NCBI RefSeq assembly: GCF_013114835.1
Contig: NZ_JAAVLW010000001.1
Coordinates: forward strand, 682,001-746,000
Length of the DNA: 64,000 bases
Reading direction: 5' to 3'
From: Bradyrhizobium archetypum
GTDB taxonomy: Bacteria > Pseudomonadota > Alphaproteobacteria > Rhizobiales > Xanthobacteraceae
A program made the position numbers and the translations under genes. Under the pieces are notes generated by a model. The model ran no database searches. It saw only the letters and a program-made list of their open reading frames with translations, and was not told where the DNA came from. Of this stretch, positions 53,116-61,567 are shown in pieces; positions within the stretch are counted from its first letter, which is position 1, and each line of letters starts with the position of its first letter.

Positions 53116-54095
53116 TGGACAATCTTCTCGAGGTTCGCGGCCTGAAGACTCACTTCGCGACGGATCGCGGGCTGTTCCGCGCCGTCGACGGCATCAGCTT
53201 CAGCGTGCCCAAGGGACGCACGATCGGCCTGGTCGGCGAGTCCGGCTGCGGCAAGAGCGTGACGTCGCTCTCGGTGATGGGCCTGGTGCCGAGCCCGCCG
53301 GGCAAGGTCGAGGCCGAAGCCGTCCTGTTCGGCAACCGCGACATACTGAAGCTCTCGGCCGACGAGCGCCGCAGGTTGCGTGGCGGCAAGATGTCGATGA
53401 TCTTCCAGGAGCCGATGACTTCGCTCAACCCGGTGCATACCATCGGCCAGCAGATCATCGAGGCGATCCTGGCCCACACCGCGATGTCGCCCCGCGCCGC
53501 GCGGGCACGCGCGATCGAAATGTTAGAGCTGGTACGGATTCCTTCCGCCGCGCAGCGCATCGACGACTTTCCGCACCACATGTCGGGCGGCATGCGTCAG
53601 CGCGTGATGATCGCGATGGCGCTCTCATGCGAGCCGGCGCTGTTGATCGCCGACGAGCCGACCACGGCACTTGACGTCACCATCCAGGCGCAAATTCTCG
53701 ATCTCCTGAGCGACCTGCAACGGCGGCTCGGCATGGCGATCCTGATCATCACCCACGATCTCGGTGTCATCGCCGAGGTCGCCGACCAGGTGCTGGTGAT
53801 GTATGCCGGGCGGATCGTCGAGAGCGCCGATGTCAACGACCTGTTTGCCGATCCGCAGCATCCCTATACGATCGGCTTGCTCGGCTCGATTCCGCGCATC
53901 GACGTCGACCGCAAACGCCTCGCGACCATTGAGGGCACGGTGCCCAGTCCGAACAACCAGCCGGCCGGCTGCCGCTTTGCGCCGCGCTGTCCGTTCGCAG
54001 ACCAGCGCTGCCGGCTTGATCCGCCGCCATTGCGCGACATCGCGCCTGGCCATCGGGTGGCATGCTGGAAGGCGCCGGTCGAGGTGGCGTCATGA
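53115..54095 (+). CDS. ABC transporter ATP-binding protein, OppD/DppD type
   Basis: A 326-residue ATPase. Walker A is [11 protein letters not shown] near residue 40, the signature MSGGMRQR near 157, Walker [13 protein letters not shown] near 177, and the C-terminal oligopeptide-transporter extension has [14 protein letters not shown] near 290, whose Cys residues can bind an iron-sulfur cluster. It overlaps its neighbours at both ends (TGATG and ATGA). Confidence 0.93.
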   Translation: MDNLLEVRGLKTHFATDRGLFRAVDGISFSVPKGRTIGLVGESGCGKSVTSLSVMGLVPSPPGKVEAEAVLFGNRDILKLSADERRRLRGGKMSMIFQEPMTSLNPVHTIGQQIIEAILAHTAMSPRAARARAIEMLELVRIPSAAQRIDDFPHHMSGGMRQRVMIAMALSCEPALLIADEPTTALDVTIQAQILDLLSDLQRRLGMAILIITHDLGVIAEVADQVLVMYAGRIVESADVNDLFADPQHPYTIGLLGSIPRIDVDRKRLATIEGTVPSPNNQPAGCRFAPRCPFADQRCRLDPPPLRDIAPGHRVACWKAPVEVAS

Positions 54096-55183
54096 GTGAC
54101 GTGCCAAGCGATGCGCCGGTTTTGCAGGTTAGCGAACTGGTCAAGCATTTTGCGGTTACGCGCGGGCTGATCCGCCGCAAGGTGATCGGCCTCGTGCGCG
54201 CCGTCGAGGATGTCAGCTTCGAGATCGCCCGCGGCGAGACGCTGGCGCTGGTCGGCGAATCCGGTTGCGGCAAGTCGACCACAGGACGCCTGATCCTGCG
54301 CCTGATGGAGCCCACCGCAGGGTCGGTCCGCTTCAAGGGCAAGGAGATCGCCGATCTCGACAAGGATGCGCTGCGCCGGATGCGCCGGCACATGCAGATC
54401 ATCTTCCAGGACCCCTACGCCTCGCTCAATCCGCGCATGACCGTCGGCGAGATTCTCGCCGAACCGCTTAGGGTCCATGAGATCGGCGACGACACCTCGC
54501 GCGCGGCGCGCGGCCGCGAACTCCTGGACATCGTCGGCCTGCTGCCCGAACACGCCCAGCGCTATCCGCACCAGTTCTCGGGCGGACAACGCCAGCGCAT
54601 CGGCATTGCGCGTGCACTCGCCGCCAATCCCGATTTGATCGTCTGCGACGAGCCGGTGTCGGCGCTCGACGTCTCAATCCAGGCGCAAATCGTCAACCTG
54701 CTGCAGAATCTGCAGCAGCGTTTTGGCTTGTCTTATCTGTTCATCGCGCATGATCTGGCCGTCGTGAAGCACATCAGCGACCGCGTCGCGGTGATGTATC
54801 TGGGCAAGCTGGTCGAGATCGCTGACAAGAAGTCGCTCTACGACCGCCCCCTGCACCCCTATACTCAGGCGCTGCTCGCGGCGATCCCCAAACCTGACCC
54901 CGCGCTGCGCACCAAGCGCGTGATGCTGCAGGGTGACGTGCCGAGCCCGTTCAAGCCGCCGACCGGCTGCCGCTTTCACACCCGCTGCCCGCATGCGCAG
55001 GCGCGCTGCTCGGCGGAGGAGCCGAGCTTACGCGAAGCGGCACCCGGCCACCGCGTGGCCTGTCATTTTTTTGAAACGCTGCCCGTCCCCATTATCCTGG
55101 CGCGCGCCGGGCTGGCGAAAGGGAAGTTTACCGAGCGGCTGGCGGCATTCGAGGCCGCCAAGACGGCACGGATGCCGGGCTGA
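54092..55183 (+). CDS. ABC transporter ATP-binding protein, OppF/DppF type
   Basis: A 363-residue ATPase, the second half of the pair. Walker [12 protein letters not shown] is near residue 55, the signature FSGGQRQR near 160, and Walker [13 protein letters not shown] near 180. It also has the C-terminal [14 protein letters not shown] motif near 290. It carries about 45 residues after that motif, ending KTARMPG. It ends the operon; no strong terminator hairpin is visible in the 87-nt gap to the convergent uxuA. Confidence 0.92.
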   Translation: MSDVPSDAPVLQVSELVKHFAVTRGLIRRKVIGLVRAVEDVSFEIARGETLALVGESGCGKSTTGRLILRLMEPTAGSVRFKGKEIADLDKDALRRMRRHMQIIFQDPYASLNPRMTVGEILAEPLRVHEIGDDTSRAARGRELLDIVGLLPEHAQRYPHQFSGGQRQRIGIARALAANPDLIVCDEPVSALDVSIQAQIVNLLQNLQQRFGLSYLFIAHDLAVVKHISDRVAVMYLGKLVEIADKKSLYDRPLHPYTQALLAAIPKPDPALRTKRVMLQGDVPSPFKPPTGCRFHTRCPHAQARCSAEEPSLREAAPGHRVACHFFETLPVPIILARAGLAKGKFTERLAAFEAAKTARMPG

Positions 55184-55270
55184 GCCGGAGCGGTGTAAGA
55201 GCCCAGGCACAAAATTGCGAAAACAACCCCATGCAAAGTAGAATGGGCCCTGCTCGCGGCACTTCCCGCC

Positions 55271-56464
55271 CTAGCCGGCGTGCTCGATGGCGCGGATGGC
55301 GCCTCGCAGTTCGGCGAGCCCGCGCAACCGGCCGATCGCGGTGTAGCCGGGATTGGTGCGCTTGGTTTCCGCGAGATCGTCGAGCATGCGGTGGCCGTGA
55401 TCGGGCCGGAACACGATCTGATTTCCCGGCGAACGCGTTCGGTTCTCCGCCAATAGCGCCTTGAGCACCGCGATCATGTCGACGTCGCCGTCGAGATGAT
55501 CCGACTCGAAGAACGACAGGCCGTCGGCCTCCCGCTTGGTCGCGCGCAGATGGGCAAAGCCGATCCGCGGCGCGAAGCGCTTGGCCATCGCAGGCAAATC
55601 GTTCTCTGCGCGCACGCCGAGCGAGCCGGTACAGAAGCAGATGCCGTTGGCCCTGGACGGGACCGCATCGAACAGCGCCTGATAATCTTCCGCCGAGGAT
55701 GCGATACGCGGCAAGCCGAACAGCGGGCGCGGCGGATCGTCCGGATGCAGCGTCAATGTCACGCCGAGTTGCTCCGCCACCGGCGTCACGCGCGCGAGGA
55801 ATTCGCTCAAGTGCCGGCGCAGCACCATGGAGTCGATACCGCGATACTGCTGCAAGCGGTCGCGGAATTGCGGGATGGTCAGCGGATCGGTCGTGGAGCC
55901 CGGCAGCGCGCTGGCAATATTGGTGACGAGGACATCGATATCGGCCTGCGTCATCCGTGAGTATACTTCGCTTGCGCGACGCCGCGCGGCCTCGGAATAC
56001 TCGGCCGGCGCCTCGGGGCGCTCCAGGATATGCAGATCGAATGCCGCGAACCGCTCCTGGTCGAAGCGCATCGCCTTGGCGCCATTCGGCAGCTCCCATT
56101 CGAGATCAGTGCGGCACCAGTCCACCACGGGCATGAAATTGTAGCAGATGATCTTGATGGCGGCGGCGCCCACCGCCTCCATGCTCGCGATCCAGGCCTC
56201 GATCGAACGTGTGGCCCCTCCCCCGAGCCGCTTGACGTCGTCGGGCACCGGAATCGATTCCACCACCGACCATTTCAGCGGCGATCGGCCTGGTTGCGAG
56301 TTCTCGATCAGGTTCTTGCGCTCCTCGACGGCGGCGCGCGTCCAGGCTTCGCCGATCGGCACCTGATGCAGCGCCGTCACCACGTCGGTCGCGCCGGCCT
56401 GACGGATATCGTCGAGCGACACGGGATCATCGGGTCCGTACCACCGCCATCCCTGCAGCATCAT
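55271..56464 (-). CDS. uxuA: mannonate dehydratase
   Basis: A 397-residue TIM-barrel enzyme that dehydrates D-mannonate to 2-keto-3-deoxygluconate. The start MLQGWRWYGPDDPVSLDDIRQAGA, given here in part, and the metal-site block ICYNFMPVVDWCRTDL near residue 105 are typical of UxuA. Other blocks are LTLHPDDPPRPLFGLPR near 235 and IVFRPDHGHRMLDD near 350. AGGAG precedes the start. It lies 28 nt downstream of the IdnD-like gene on the same strand, in an operon with the TRAP genes. This supplies the last step before KDG. Confidence 0.93.
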   Translation of the reverse strand: MMLQGWRWYGPDDPVSLDDIRQAGATDVVTALHQVPIGEAWTRAAVEERKNLIENSQPGRSPLKWSVVESIPVPDDVKRLGGGATRSIEAWIASMEAVGAAAIKIICYNFMPVVDWCRTDLEWELPNGAKAMRFDQERFAAFDLHILERPEAPAEYSEAARRRASEVYSRMTQADIDVLVTNIASALPGSTTDPLTIPQFRDRLQQYRGIDSMVLRRHLSEFLARVTPVAEQLGVTLTLHPDDPPRPLFGLPRIASSAEDYQALFDAVPSRANGICFCTGSLGVRAENDLPAMAKRFAPRIGFAHLRATKREADGLSFFESDHLDGDVDMIAVLKALLAENRTRSPGNQIVFRPDHGHRMLDDLAETKRTNPGYTAIGRLRGLAELRGAIRAIEHAG

Positions 56465-56492
56465 GGGCGATCTCCTGGAATGTGAATTGCCG

Positions 56493-57539
56493 TCAAGCCG
56501 TCAGCACGACCTTAACGCTCTGCGAGCGGTCGAGCGCCAGCCGCACCGCGTCCGGTGCGACCGCGAGCGGGCGTTGAGCGGTCACCAGCGACAGCACGTC
56601 GACACTGCCGTCGGCAATCAACTCGACCGCGGTGAAGAATTCCATTCCGAAGCGGAACGAGCCGCGCAGGTCAATCTCCTTGGCCATCACCGCATTCGCC
56701 GGCACCTGAATCTGCCCGCCCGGCAGGTTACCGACCTGAACCACGACGCCGCCGCGCCTGACCACGCCGATGGCGCTGGCAAGGCCGGCCGCGGTGCCCG
56801 AGACTTCGAACGCCACGTCGAACGGACGCGCCGCCGCCTCTGCCTTCAGCGCGTCCTCGCCGCCGGAGATATCGATGACGTCATTTGCGCCTAGCTTCGT
56901 GGCGAATGCCAGCGGCGCCGCCGCAATATCCACGACCGTCGCTTCCGCGATCCCCGCGCGCTGCGCCGCCAGCATGGTCAATAGACCGATCGGGCCGGCA
57001 CCGAACAGCACTGCGCGCTTGCCGGTAACGTCGCCTGCGCGGGCGACCGCGTGCAAGCAAACCGCGAGCGGCTCGGCGAGCGCTGCCGCCTGATACGTCA
57101 CGTGGTCCGGTATCTTCACGCATTGCGCCGGAATGGCGTCGAAGTAGGACGCAAAGCCACCCTGCATGTGCGGGGTCTTCGAAGCCGAGCCCATGAAAAA
57201 GATATTCTCACACAGGTTCGGACGGTTCTCGTGACAGGGCTTGCAATGACCGCACCAGCGCGACGGGTTCACTGCAACTCGGTCGCCGACCTTCAGGTCC
57301 GGCGCGGTGCCCGCGATCTCCACGACTTCGCCCGCGATCTCGTGGCCGAGCACCAGCGGCGAGGTCACGACAAAATCGCCGGTACGGGCATGGCGATAGT
57401 AGTGCATGTCCGAGCCGCAAATGCCGCCAGCGCCGAAACGGATGCGCACCATGCCCGAGACAAGCGGATCGAGCGGCCGCTCGACCATGCGCAGATCTTC
57501 CGGGCCGAACAGCGTTGCGGCCAAAGTCATCGATGTCAT
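56493..57539 (-). CDS. zinc-dependent sugar-acid dehydrogenase, L-idonate/L-gulonate 5-dehydrogenase type
   Basis: A 348-residue medium-chain zinc dehydrogenase. Catalytic zinc ligands are Cys41 (GGICGSDMHYY), His66 and Glu67 (LGHEIAGEV); a structural zinc is held by Cys96, Cys99, Cys102 and Cys110. The NAD(P) loop GAGPIG is at 180-185. The family includes L-idonate 5-dehydrogenase (IdnD) and RspB-type L-gulonate 5-dehydrogenase. The latter makes D-fructuronate, which fits the fructuronate reductase and mannonate dehydratase nearby. Its start overlaps the TRAP large permease stop (ATGA). The substrate assignment is inferred. Confidence 0.86.
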   Translation of the reverse strand: MTSMTLAATLFGPEDLRMVERPLDPLVSGMVRIRFGAGGICGSDMHYYRHARTGDFVVTSPLVLGHEIAGEVVEIAGTAPDLKVGDRVAVNPSRWCGHCKPCHENRPNLCENIFFMGSASKTPHMQGGFASYFDAIPAQCVKIPDHVTYQAAALAEPLAVCLHAVARAGDVTGKRAVLFGAGPIGLLTMLAAQRAGIAEATVVDIAAAPLAFATKLGANDVIDISGGEDALKAEAAARPFDVAFEVSGTAAGLASAIGVVRRGGVVVQVGNLPGGQIQVPANAVMAKEIDLRGSFRFGMEFFTAVELIADGSVDVLSLVTAQRPLAVAPDAVRLALDRSQSVKVVLTA

Positions 57540-58942
57540 TTTGAGAGTCCCATGTATTTAGGCAGCCAGAGCGTCAGCTCCGGGATGTAGGTGATGGCGA
57601 CGAGCGCCAAAAGAAGCGGCACGAGCCACGGCAGGATCGCCATGGTCGTGCGCTCGACGGACAGTTTCGCCACCCGCGCCAGCACGAACAGCACCATGCC
57701 GAGCGGCGGATGCAACAGGCCGATCATCAGGTTCAGCGTCATGATCAGGCCGAAATGAATGGGATCGATGCCCAGTTTCAGAACGATCGGCAGCAGGATC
57801 GGCACCAGAATGGTGATCGCGGCGATGGTGTCGATGAAGCAGCCGACGAACAGGATCAGGATATTGGCCAATAGCAGGAACACCCATTTGTTCTGGGTGA
57901 TGCCGAGCATCGCATCCGTCAGCGTCTGCGCCGCCTGGGATACCGTGAGCAGCCAGGCGAAGATCGAGGCCGCGGTGACGATGAACAAGACCGACGCCGT
58001 AGTCTCGATGGTGTCGAAGGTTGCTTTCGCCACCGTCTGCAGCGTCATCGAGCGGTAACGCACCAGCCCGAGGAACAGCGACCAGATCACCGCGGCAACC
58101 GCGGCTTCCGTCGGCGTGAACCAGCCAAGCGTCATGCCACCGATCAGGATGACCGGGGCCATCAGCGCCATCACCGCGGAGAAATCGAAGTACCAGTCGA
58201 GCGCCAACAGCGCGACGAGGCCGATGCCGACCGCCACGTTGACCGAAAGCCCGGCGACGACCATTAACCAGACGACCAGCGGGAACGCGAACACGATGAG
58301 GATTTCGATCGCGGCCGCGCCGAGCTGCGGCCAGGAGAACGGGGTGTCGCTGCCCCAGCCTCGCCGGTGGGCGAAATAGGCCACCGTCGCCATCATGGCC
58401 AAGGTCATGACCACGCCGGGAATCACGCCGCCGAGAAACAGCGCGCCGATCGAAACGTTCGCCATCATGCCATAGATCACGAACGGCAATGACGGCGGGA
58501 TGATCGGTCCGAGGGTGGCGGATGCGGCGGTCACGCCGACGGCGAACTCGGTGGAGTAGCCGTGGTCCTTCATCGCCTTGATCTCGATGGTGCCGAGGCC
58601 CGCGGCGTCGGCGATCGCAGTGCCGGACATGCCGGAGAAAATCACCGAACCAACGATGTTGACGTGGCCGAGGCCGCCGCGCATCCAGCCCACCAGCGCG
58701 ACCGCAAACTTGTAGATGCGCCCCGTGACGCCCGCGATATTCATGAGGTTGCCGGCCAGAATGAAGAACGGCACCGCCAGCAGCGGAAAGCTCTCGACGC
58801 CGGCAATCATGCGCTGCGCCAGCGTCACGTCAGGCGTGATGCCAGTGACGAGAATGTAGACCAGCGACGACACTGCCATGGCGAGCGCGACCGGCAGGCC
58901 GAGCAGCATCAAGAGCAGAAATCCCCCAAGCAGCAGCAGCAT
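57536..58942 (-). CDS. dctM: TRAP transporter large permease (DctM-like)
   Basis: A 468-residue membrane protein with about 12 helices. The start MLLLLGGFLLLMLLGLPVAL and the block PLLAVPFFILAGNLMNIAGV near 50 are diagnostic of DctM. GLLHPPLGMVLFV lies near residue 410. It starts 4 nt after the small permease stop; the ATG at 58942 is chosen because the longer frame overlaps that gene. With DctQ and DctP it forms a sodium-driven uptake system for a carboxylated sugar acid. Confidence 0.93.
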   Translation of the reverse strand: MLLLLGGFLLLMLLGLPVALAMAVSSLVYILVTGITPDVTLAQRMIAGVESFPLLAVPFFILAGNLMNIAGVTGRIYKFAVALVGWMRGGLGHVNIVGSVIFSGMSGTAIADAAGLGTIEIKAMKDHGYSTEFAVGVTAASATLGPIIPPSLPFVIYGMMANVSIGALFLGGVIPGVVMTLAMMATVAYFAHRRGWGSDTPFSWPQLGAAAIEILIVFAFPLVVWLMVVAGLSVNVAVGIGLVALLALDWYFDFSAVMALMAPVILIGGMTLGWFTPTEAAVAAVIWSLFLGLVRYRSMTLQTVAKATFDTIETTASVLFIVTAASIFAWLLTVSQAAQTLTDAMLGITQNKWVFLLLANILILFVGCFIDTIAAITILVPILLPIVLKLGIDPIHFGLIMTLNLMIGLLHPPLGMVLFVLARVAKLSVERTTMAILPWLVPLLLALVAITYIPELTLWLPKYMGLSK

Positions 58943-58946
58943 CGCC

Positions 58947-59525
58947 CTACCCTTCCGTTCCGTCGAATGCGCCGGGTCGCTCCAGGATGGAATAGCCGCG
59001 CCGCCAGTTCTCGACTGCAATCTGGATCGAGCGCGCGAACATCAGCACGAAGCCGAGCAGCACGGCGTAATAGACAAAGCCTTTTTGAAACTTGATCGTG
59101 GTCATCCGCTCGTCGCCAATGATCTGGATGAACTGCCAGACCAGCTTGATCGCATAGCCGAAGAACGCGATGCGGATCAGGTCGATGACGGTCGAAAGTA
59201 GCCGCGCCGGAACGTGCGGCAAATAGCGGAACACCAGATCGACCTGGATGTGCCGCGACAGCCGCACGCACATCGCCGAGCCGATGAACACCACGCCGAT
59301 CAGGCAATAGGTCGCAATCTCCTCGGTCCAGGCGTAGCTGTCGTTGAGGACATAGCGGGTGAAGAACTGCAGGAAGACGGAGAGCGCCATGATCCAGAAG
59401 ATCACCAGCGCGAGCCAATCTTCGGGCGCGTATCCGCGGAGATCGGCGCCCTTGGGGACTTCGTCCTCAAAGGTATGGGCGATCTCGTCCGCCGTGATTT
59501 GCTTGTGCACTTCAACCGTCGACAT
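58947..59525 (-). CDS. dctQ: TRAP transporter small permease (DctQ-like)
   Basis: A 192-residue membrane protein with four helices. The motif FTRYVLNDSYAWTEEIATYC near residue 65 is typical of DctQ (the Asn/Trp-Glu-Glu block). The start at 59525 has GGGGAA 7-8 nt upstream; an ATG 15 nt earlier is weaker. A palindromic repeat lies between this gene and the binding-protein gene upstream. Confidence 0.92.
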   Translation of the reverse strand: MSTVEVHKQITADEIAHTFEDEVPKGADLRGYAPEDWLALVIFWIMALSVFLQFFTRYVLNDSYAWTEEIATYCLIGVVFIGSAMCVRLSRHIQVDLVFRYLPHVPARLLSTVIDLIRIAFFGYAIKLVWQFIQIIGDERMTTIKFQKGFVYYAVLLGFVLMFARSIQIAVENWRRGYSILERPGAFDGTEG

Positions 59526-59550
59526 GCGCTTGTTCCCCAACTGGCTCCCA

Positions 59551-59652
59551 CGTCATTCCGGGGCGGCTCGAAGAGCCGAACTATGGTGCGCAATTGCGCA
59601 CCTGAGAATCTCGAGATTCCGGGTCGACGCTAACGCGTCGCCCGGAATGACG
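59551..59652. repeat. palindromic repeat, family CGTCATTCCGG...CCGGAATGACG
   Basis: Terminal arms CGTCATTCCGGGGCG and CGTCGCCCGGAATGACG are nearly complementary, with the inner palindromes GGTGCGCAATTGCGCACC and GACGCTAACGCGTC. It lies within the TRAP operon between dctP and dctQ. It could form a hairpin in the mRNA that lowers expression of dctQM relative to dctP. Confidence 0.8.
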
Positions 59653-59657
59653 GCTCG

Positions 59658-60632
59658 TCACTTCACCGCCTGGATGCGCTCCCAATCGGCCTTGCGATAG
59701 TCGAAGCTCTCGAAGCTCACGTTCTTGAGCACGGTGTCGCGGAACTCGTCCTTGTTGACCTCGGTCACCGTCAGGCCCTTCTGCTTGAAGAAGTCGACCA
59801 GCTTGCCCTCGTTGGCCTTGATCTCGGCGGTGGCCTTGGCGGCTGCTTCCTGCGCGACATCGGTGAAGATCTTGCGATCTTCTTCGGACAGCTTCTTCCA
59901 GAGCGCGCCGGCGATGACCGTATTGAGATGATCGACGATATGGCCGGTCAGCACGATGTGCTTCTGCACCTCGTAGAACTTCTTGGCTTCGATCGTGGTG
60001 AGCGGATTTTCCTGGGCTTCCACGGTGCCGTTCTGCAGGGCCAGATAGACCTCGGCAAAGGCGATCGGCGCGGTGTTGGCGCCGCAGGCACGCGGCATCG
60101 CCAGATAGGCCGGCACGTCGGGCACGCGCATCTTGAGGCCCTTCATGTCGGCGCAGGACTTGATCGGCTTGTTCGAGGAGGTCTGGCGAACACCATAGTA
60201 GGTCACCGCGAGGATGCGGTGGCCGGTCTTGTCCTCGTAGCCCTTGGCCAGCTCCTTGAAGACGTCGCTCTTGGTGTAGGCCAGGAGATGATCGGCGTCG
60301 CGGAAGGTGTAGGGATAATAGGTTACGCCGATCGGCGGAAAGCTCTTGGCCGCGAAGCTCGAGCCGGAAATGATCATGTCGACCGAGCCCAGCGACAGTC
60401 CCTGGTTGATGTCGGTTTCCTTGCCGAGCTGCGAAGCCGGATAGACGTCGATCTGATAGCGCCCGTTGGTGCGCTTGTTGATTTCGCCCGCGGCCCAGAC
60501 GGAAGCGGTGTGGAACGGCTCCGAGGTTTCGTAAACATGCGCCCATTTGAGCTTGGTCTGCGCCATGCCCGATGTGGTGGCGGCCACCAGGGCGGCAGAG
60601 GCGGCGCATGCAATCGTCAATTTCCTCAACAC
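59658..60632 (-). CDS. dctP: TRAP transporter substrate-binding protein (DctP-like)
   Basis: A 324-residue periplasmic binding protein. I place the start at a GTG (60632), preceded by GAGGAAATTCAC with a strong ribosome site, which yields a normal signal peptide (LRKLTIACAASAALVAATT, cleavage after GMA). An ATG 15 nt earlier would fall on that site. The Arg of the carboxylate clamp is probably in the block KGLKMRVPDVPAY near residue 165. It is the first gene of the operon dctP-dctQ-dctM-idnD-uxuA, so its cargo should be a sugar acid. Confidence 0.9.
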   Translation of the reverse strand: MLRKLTIACAASAALVAATTSGMAQTKLKWAHVYETSEPFHTASVWAAGEINKRTNGRYQIDVYPASQLGKETDINQGLSLGSVDMIISGSSFAAKSFPPIGVTYYPYTFRDADHLLAYTKSDVFKELAKGYEDKTGHRILAVTYYGVRQTSSNKPIKSCADMKGLKMRVPDVPAYLAMPRACGANTAPIAFAEVYLALQNGTVEAQENPLTTIEAKKFYEVQKHIVLTGHIVDHLNTVIAGALWKKLSEEDRKIFTDVAQEAAAKATAEIKANEGKLVDFFKQKGLTVTEVNKDEFRDTVLKNVSFESFDYRKADWERIQAVK

Positions 60633-60712
60633 GTGAATTTCCTCCATTGCTACAAATTGCTTTTGTTACCCAACCGGCCCGGCACTTCGCCGAGCCGTTC
60701 GAATTCTTCTCG

Positions 60713-61444
60713 TCAGCCGCTCCTTGCGCGGGAAGCGGAAGACGCGTCCGCTCCGAAATTTTGAGCAAAGCGCGCCTGCGAACGCGCCAGATGCTCGCGC
60801 ATCGCAACGCGGGCTACGTCCGGATCATGTGCGGCGATGGCATCGCGGATCGCGCGGTGCTCGGCCAGTGCCGCGTTCCACGATTCCGGATTCTCGAAAT
60901 AATGCGCGAGCTTGGCGAAGTAGGGATTGAGCCGCTGGTCGAACAATTCGCCGACCACGCGGACCAGGACGGCGTTATCGAGACATCCGGCCACCGCGAC
61001 ATGAAACGCGCGGTCATGAATCATGGAGGCTTCGCCCGGATGCTGCACGGTGGCCATCGCATGGAGTGAAGCGTCGATGCGCGCGATGTCGTCAGGCCTA
61101 ACGACCCGCGCCGCCTGCTCGGCGATGGCGCCTTCGAGAAATTCGCGCGCGCGCAACAGTTCGAACGGACCTTCGATCTCGGCCGCTGCCGGCAAGGGCG
61201 GCACGAGCGCTGGCGGCTCGCTGACATAAATCCCGGAGCCGACACGAATCCGAACCCTGCCCTCGACTTCCAGGGCGATCAGCGCTTCACGCACCGTCGG
61301 CCGCGACACCTTCAACTGTTCGGCAAGATCGCGTTCGGTTGGAAGCCGGCTGCCGACCCGGTATTCGCCGCTGTCGATCAAGGCGCGGAGCTGATCGGCA
61401 ACCTGGCGATATAAACGTCGTGCTTCCACGGCTTCGAGCGGCAC
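60713..61444 (-). CDS. GntR-family regulator (FadR/UxuR type)
   Basis: A 243-residue regulator with the winged helix LPTERDLAEQLKVSRPTVRE near 33-52 and an FCD domain (LRAREFLEGAIAEQAAR, HDRAFHVAVAGCLDN). The GTG start at 61444 has GGGAGAG 6 nt upstream, and gives the usual short N-terminus; a frame 31 residues longer begins in poor sequence. It is divergent from the fructuronate reductase gene. Inverted repeats at 61504-61539, of the type bound by UxuR-like proteins, lie between the two, so it probably represses both its own operon and that gene until a hexuronate intermediate binds. Confidence 0.88.
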   Translation of the reverse strand: MPLEAVEARRLYRQVADQLRALIDSGEYRVGSRLPTERDLAEQLKVSRPTVREALIALEVEGRVRIRVGSGIYVSEPPALVPPLPAAAEIEGPFELLRAREFLEGAIAEQAARVVRPDDIARIDASLHAMATVQHPGEASMIHDRAFHVAVAGCLDNAVLVRVVGELFDQRLNPYFAKLAHYFENPESWNAALAEHRAIRDAIAAHDPDVARVAMREHLARSQARFAQNFGADASSASRARSG

Positions 61445-61503
61445 GCTCGGCTCTCCCTTGACGACCCCTCGGGTGGATCGATTTTTCTTGCTTTGATCGG
61501 GCC

Positions 61504-61539
61504 AAGGCCAATAAATCTGGAAAATTGGCCTTACCAATT
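61504..61539. promoter_or_regulatory. overlapping UxuR-like operators in the divergent promoter region
   Basis: AAGGCCAAT (61504-61512) and ATTGGCCTT (61524-61532) form a perfect 9-bp inverted repeat. The second arm shares bases with AATTGG-CCTTA-CCAATT (61523-61539), which resembles the AATTGG-TATA-CCAATT site of enterobacterial UxuR/ExuR but with a 5-nt centre. Confidence 0.6.
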
Positions 61540-61567
61540 GACCAAAGATTGATAGATCGAGCTTCCC

